35,010 nucleotides of DNA from Savagea sp. (GTDB lineage: Bacteria > Bacillota > Bacilli > Bacillales_A > Planococcaceae), in assembly GCA_030146155.1 (NCBI GenBank), contig JASLCF010000183.1, positions 1 to 35,010 of the forward strand, written 5' to 3'. This document shows, piece by piece, positions 34,059-35,010 of this stretch. Positions within the stretch are counted from its first letter, which is position 1. Every line of letters begins with the position of its first letter. Under the pieces are notes generated by a model, which was not told where the DNA came from, ran no database searches, and saw only the letters and a list, made by a program, of their open reading frames with translations. A program made the position numbers and the translations under genes.

Positions 34059-34075
34059 AGTCAAAGATAGTCAAA
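34059..34075 (+). promoter_or_regulatory. CtsR operator
   Basis: AGTCAAA-GAT-AGTCAAA is an exact match to the CtsR heptad direct repeat (RGTCAAA-NAN-RGTCAAA). It lies just downstream of the -10, across the likely transcription start, the position where CtsR represses clp genes until heat or protein stress inactivates it. Confidence 0.92.
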
Positions 34076-34089
34076 GTCAGAGGAGGATG

Positions 34090-35010
34090 ATGAGCGTGAG
34101 AATGGGAAACATAAATCAACCACAAGACGAACAAACGCCATTAGAGAAGTTTGGTAGAAATTTAATTGATGATGTAAAGTCTGGAAAAATGGATCCTGTC
34201 ATTGGGCGAGACGAAGAGATTCGAAACGTCATTCGTATTTTGTCCCGTAAAACAAAAAATAATCCTGTGTTAATAGGAGAGCCTGGTGTTGGAAAAACAG
34301 CAATTGTTGAAGGTTTAGCACAACGAATTGTGAAAGGTGACGTACCTGAAGGATTAAAAGACAAACAACTTTATGAACTCGATATGAGTGCTTTAATTGC
34401 AGGAGCTAAATATCAAGGCGAATTTGAAGAAAGATTGAAAGGTGTTTTAAAACAGGTAAAAGACAGTGAAGGTGACATATTAATGTTCATCGATGAGCTA
34501 CACACAATCGTAGGTGCTGGCCGCTCATCAGGAGCAATGGATGCTGGTAATATGTTGAAACCAATGCTTGCTCGAGGAGAATTGAACTTAATTGGTGCGA
34601 CGACTTTAGATGAATACAGAGAATATATTGAAAAGGACCCTGCACTAGAGCGACGTTTTCAGCAAGTGTTAGTGAGAGAGCCGTCCATTGAAGATACAGT
34701 TTCAATTTTAAGAGGTCTTAAAGAGCGTTTTGAGTTACATCATGGTGTCCGTATACATGACCGTGCAATAGTCGCCGCAGCCACTTTATCTGACCGTTAT
34801 TTAACAGAACGTTTCATGCCAGATAAAGCGATTGATTTAATCGATGAAGCAAGTGCAATGATTCGAACAGAGATTGATTCTATGCCTCAAGAATTAGATG
34901 CGGTAACACGTCGCATATTACAACTTGAAATTGAAGAACAAGCGTTGATGAAAGAGGAAGATCGTGTAAGTATCCAACGTTTAGAAGATTTGAGACAAGA
35001 ACTACAAGAA
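34090..35010 (+). CDS. clpB: ClpB-like AAA+ disaggregase lacking the N-terminal Clp_N domain (3' end outside window)
   Basis: The open frame runs off the window after 307 codons. ClpB extracts polypeptides from aggregates together with DnaK. Present are the first AAA+ module with Walker A 'GEPGVGKT' (residues 63-70), Walker B 'ILMFIDELHT', the pore-loop segment 'AGAKYQGEFEERL' and the arginine-finger 'ALERRFQ' segment, and then the start of the coiled-coil M domain ('QLEIEEQALMKEEDR'), which favours ClpB over ClpC or ClpE. Only about 17 residues precede the 'LEKFGRNLIDD' start of AAA-1, so the double Clp_N repeat (about 145 residues) is missing. Start is uncertain: ATG 34090 is three bases from AGGAGG; GTG 34096 is better spaced (9 bases). 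A promoter and CtsR box lie immediately upstream, so this is a true gene start. Confidence 0.88.
   Translation, partial: MSVRMGNINQPQDEQTPLEKFGRNLIDDVKSGKMDPVIGRDEEIRNVIRILSRKTKNNPVLIGEPGVGKTAIVEGLAQRIVKGDVPEGLKDKQLYELDMSALIAGAKYQGEFEERLKGVLKQVKDSEGDILMFIDELHTIVGAGRSSGAMDAGNMLKPMLARGELNLIGATTLDEYREYIEKDPALERRFQQVLVREPSIEDTVSILRGLKERFELHHGVRIHDRAIVAAATLSDRYLTERFMPDKAIDLIDEASAMIRTEIDSMPQELDAVTRRILQLEIEEQALMKEEDRVSIQRLEDLRQELQE

Noticed and set aside
1..35010. tRNA, rRNA, CRISPR arrays, insertion sequences, prophage or integrase genes
   Set aside because: I looked for these on both strands and saw no convincing example; the window reads as stable core chromosome.

Overview
This is an AT-rich window from a flagellated, low-GC Gram-positive bacterium of the order Bacillales. 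The evidence is strong SD sequences (AAGGAGG type), frequent TTG starts, many TGn-TATAAT extended -10 promoters, U-tailed hairpin terminators, a CtsR operator, a CodY-like box, and proteins that resemble Bacillus subtilis SecA, FtsE, YisK, YisL and YitW from memory. A Planococcaceae-like (Sporosarcina/Planococcus/Kurthia side) host is my inference; no rRNA or other marker is present to prove it. Almost every base is accounted for, and no gene-free stretch exceeds 300 bases (the longest are 6536-6835 and 27599-27857).

Layout. 1-1582: end of a flagellar operon (fliD partial, fliS, fliT). 1588-2368: long-form hpf with a structured leader and its own terminator. 2382-6066: secA and prfB, the latter with an intact programmed +1 frameshift. 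6152-6578: lipoprotein cytochrome c (cccB). 6742-9834: ftsE, ftsX and a secreted coiled-coil M23 peptidase, a wall-hydrolase activation module. 9904-10532: membrane-anchored TlpA/ResA-type thioredoxin. 10655-12112: MinJ-like PDZ division protein and csbA. 12185-12852: TVP38/TMEM64 membrane protein. 12869-22594: addB, addA, DUF418 membrane protein, yisK and yisL. 22615-24154: a membrane-anchored GH13-fold protein whose catalytic residues all appear to be replaced. 24158-31777: a peptide-type ABC importer divergon, with two lipoprotein binding proteins on the minus strand and permease C, permease B and ATPases D and F on the plus strand. 31788-33507: minus-strand HAD phosphatase and degV. 33562-33948: yitW/sufT-like Fe-S assembly gene. 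34023-35010: CtsR-controlled clpB-like gene lacking the N-terminal Clp_N domain, running off the end.

How the genes work together. Much of the left half concerns the envelope: flagellum cap and chaperones, Sec translocation, septal and lateral wall hydrolysis (FtsEX plus M23), division-site selection (MinJ) and extracytoplasmic redox (CccB, TlpA). The middle holds AddAB recombinational repair and small membrane or metabolic genes. The right part is nutrient import (probably CodY-controlled) and protein/Fe-S quality control. From memory of B. subtilis, the left part matches the fli-hpf-secA-prfB-cccB-ftsEX-minJ-csbA neighbourhood, while the right part has genes from the distinct addAB/yisKL/yitSUW neighbourhood, so a rearrangement relative to that species lies near 12113-12184.

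I did not find a clear wholly new multi-gene system. The strongest unusual items are the apparently dead, membrane-anchored amylase-fold protein, the N-domain-less ClpB under CtsR control, the hpf leader structure, the CodY-like box over the importer promoter, and the terminator that abuts the addB ribosome binding site.
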